Shown: positions 63,229-64,000 of the stretch, piece by piece
Numbering within the stretch: position 1 is the first letter of the stretch
Layout: each line of letters starts with the position of its first letter
Source of the DNA: Tateyamaria pelophila
GTDB lineage: Bacteria; Pseudomonadota; Alphaproteobacteria; Rhodobacterales; Rhodobacteraceae
Direction: 5' to 3'
Assembly: GCF_019966495.1 (NCBI RefSeq)
Contig: NZ_JAIMIA010000001.1
Location: 62,001-126,000 of the forward strand
DNA length: 64,000 bases
Notes under the pieces: generated by a model
Told to the model about the DNA's origin: nothing
What the model saw: only the letters and a program-made list of their open reading frames with translations
Database searches by the model: none
Program-made: the position numbers and the translations under genes

Positions 63229-64000
63229 CTATTCCGAATGCAGTTGGGTCAATTCGGCAGAGCATTGGCGCAACGCCGGCAGCCAGTCCATCATATCAAG
63301 CAGGCTGCTGCGCTGAACGGGTGCGTGCACCGACAGGGTCGCCAACAGCTTGCCCTGTGCGTCCTTCACCGGCACGGCAAGCGCGGCCATACCGGTCATG
63401 AATTCTTCGTTATCCGTCGAGTAGCCGCGGGTGCGGGTCATTTCCAACTCAGCCTGAAGCGCGTCGATATCGGTCAGCGTCCGCTCCGTCTTTTTGTCCA
63501 GCGGCCGCCCGGTCAAGACCGAGCGCAAGATATGCGGACGCAATGTCGACAGGTACATCTTGCCACTTGCGGTGCAGTGGAACGGCACCTGAGTGCCGAT
63601 GGGCAGTTGAATCTGCAGCGGCCATTCGGTTTCGACCCGGTCCAGATAGGTCATCCCCTCGCGGTCCGGCGTCGCAAGATTGCAGGTTTCGCCGATCTGT
63701 TCGGCCAGGCCGCGCATGATCGTCAGCCGTGCCGTGCGCAGATGCTCGGACGAGACCGTGCTGACGGCCAGCGCCCGGAGCCGCGGACCTGGCCCAAAGG
63801 AGCGCCCGTCCAGGTCGCGTTGCAGGAACCCTTCTGTTTCGGCGGTCTGCAAAAGTCGATGCACCGTCGGCTTTGGCAGCCCCAGTGCGTCGATCAGATC
63901 CGTCGGCTTGACCGCCACCCCCCGCCTGGCCACTTCCTCCATCACCAACAGCAAACGCAGATTGGTGGGAATTTGGGGGGCTTTGCGGGAGAGATGATCG
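63229..64000 (-). CDS. IclR-family regulator (cut by window edge)
   Basis: The visible ~257 residues hold an IclR winged helix (PTDLIDALGLPKPTVHRLLQTAE, as LIDALGLPKPTVHRLLQTA) and the GAF-like effector domain (MRGLAEQIGETCNLATPDREGMTYLDRVE, as GETCNLATPDREGMTYLDR). HCTASGKMYLS and TRGYSTDNEE are conserved ligand-site segments. The frame continues past the right edge (DHLSRKAPQIPTNLRL precedes the first internal TTG), so the start lies outside. It converges on the racemase gene and may co-regulate the transport operon. Confidence 0.9.
   Translation of the reverse strand, partial: DHLSRKAPQIPTNLRLLLVMEEVARRGVAVKPTDLIDALGLPKPTVHRLLQTAETEGFLQRDLDGRSFGPGPRLRALAVSTVSSEHLRTARLTIMRGLAEQIGETCNLATPDREGMTYLDRVETEWPLQIQLPIGTQVPFHCTASGKMYLSTLRPHILRSVLTGRPLDKKTERTLTDIDALQAELEMTRTRGYSTDNEEFMTGMAALAVPVKDAQGKLLATLSVHAPVQRSSLLDMMDWLPALRQCSAELTQLHSE

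Overview
The window reads as chromosome of a Roseobacter-type alphaproteobacterium (Rhodobacterales). This is inferred from the aerobic (CobG/CobF) cobalamin pathway, TRAP and tripartite tricarboxylate (TTT) solute transporters, tamAB, a DUF1127 micro-protein, Mo-dependent IorAB, and dense high-GC coding with many ATGA/TGATG overlaps. I see no rRNA, tRNA, CRISPR array, insertion sequence or prophage. Two genes are cut by the window edges: cobG on the left and an IclR regulator on the right.

Layout. (1) 1-9900: cobalamin island, cobG-H-I-J, cobK (opposite strand), cobL-E-M-B-A, then a cobalamin riboswitch controlling a CbiM-like cobalt permease, a terminator, and cobF. cobK and cobL start head to head on overlapping start codons. 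(2) 10154-12169: a Tat-exported cyclase-family hydrolase, an AhpD-like protein, a DUF1311 protein and a DUF1127 protein. (3) 12401-21197: a LacI regulator with two operator-like palindromes, the decayed remains of a sugar ABC importer (binding protein, ATPase and permease fragments), then intact genes for an SMP-30 lactonase, an L-threonate-dehydrogenase-like enzyme, a three-gene TTT transporter and a hydroxypyruvate-isomerase-like enzyme. The TTT transporter appears to have taken over import for a sugar-acid pathway. (4) 21449-26053 (minus strand): IorB/IorA molybdenum hydroxylase, glutathione-dependent formaldehyde dehydrogenase and a DUF3307 membrane protein.

(5) 26157-35425: a 1014-residue ABC-exporter-like protein whose nucleotide-binding motifs are all degenerate and which ends in a cyclic-nucleotide-binding domain, followed by tamA and tamB. 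tamB carries a 61-residue tandem repeat. (6) 35489-44664: GntR regulator plus AbrB-family membrane protein behind a promoter/palindrome, a D-2-hydroxyacid dehydrogenase, a ClbS/DfsB protein, and a TetR regulator divergent from a two-gene RND efflux pump, then a GNAT acetyltransferase. (7) 44927-52236: a peptide-type ABC importer with two paralogous binding proteins but only one permease/ATPase set. (8) 52474-54000: a small exported protein and a patatin-like phospholipase.

(9) 54211-64000: a catabolic cluster of unknown substrate. It has a metallo-beta-lactamase-fold lactonase and an ABM monooxygenase on the minus strand. Across a symmetric operator lie an isopropylmalate/tartrate-type dehydrogenase, a Gfo/Idh/MocA oxidoreductase, a GntR regulator, a DadA-like FAD oxidoreductase, a TRAP transporter (P, Q, M), an Asp/Glu-racemase-family protein and a convergent IclR regulator. 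The gene set suggests uptake and oxidation of a small amino or hydroxy acid.

All assignments come from reading translated sequence and motifs by eye; no database search was possible. Functions are family-level unless a pathway context is stated.
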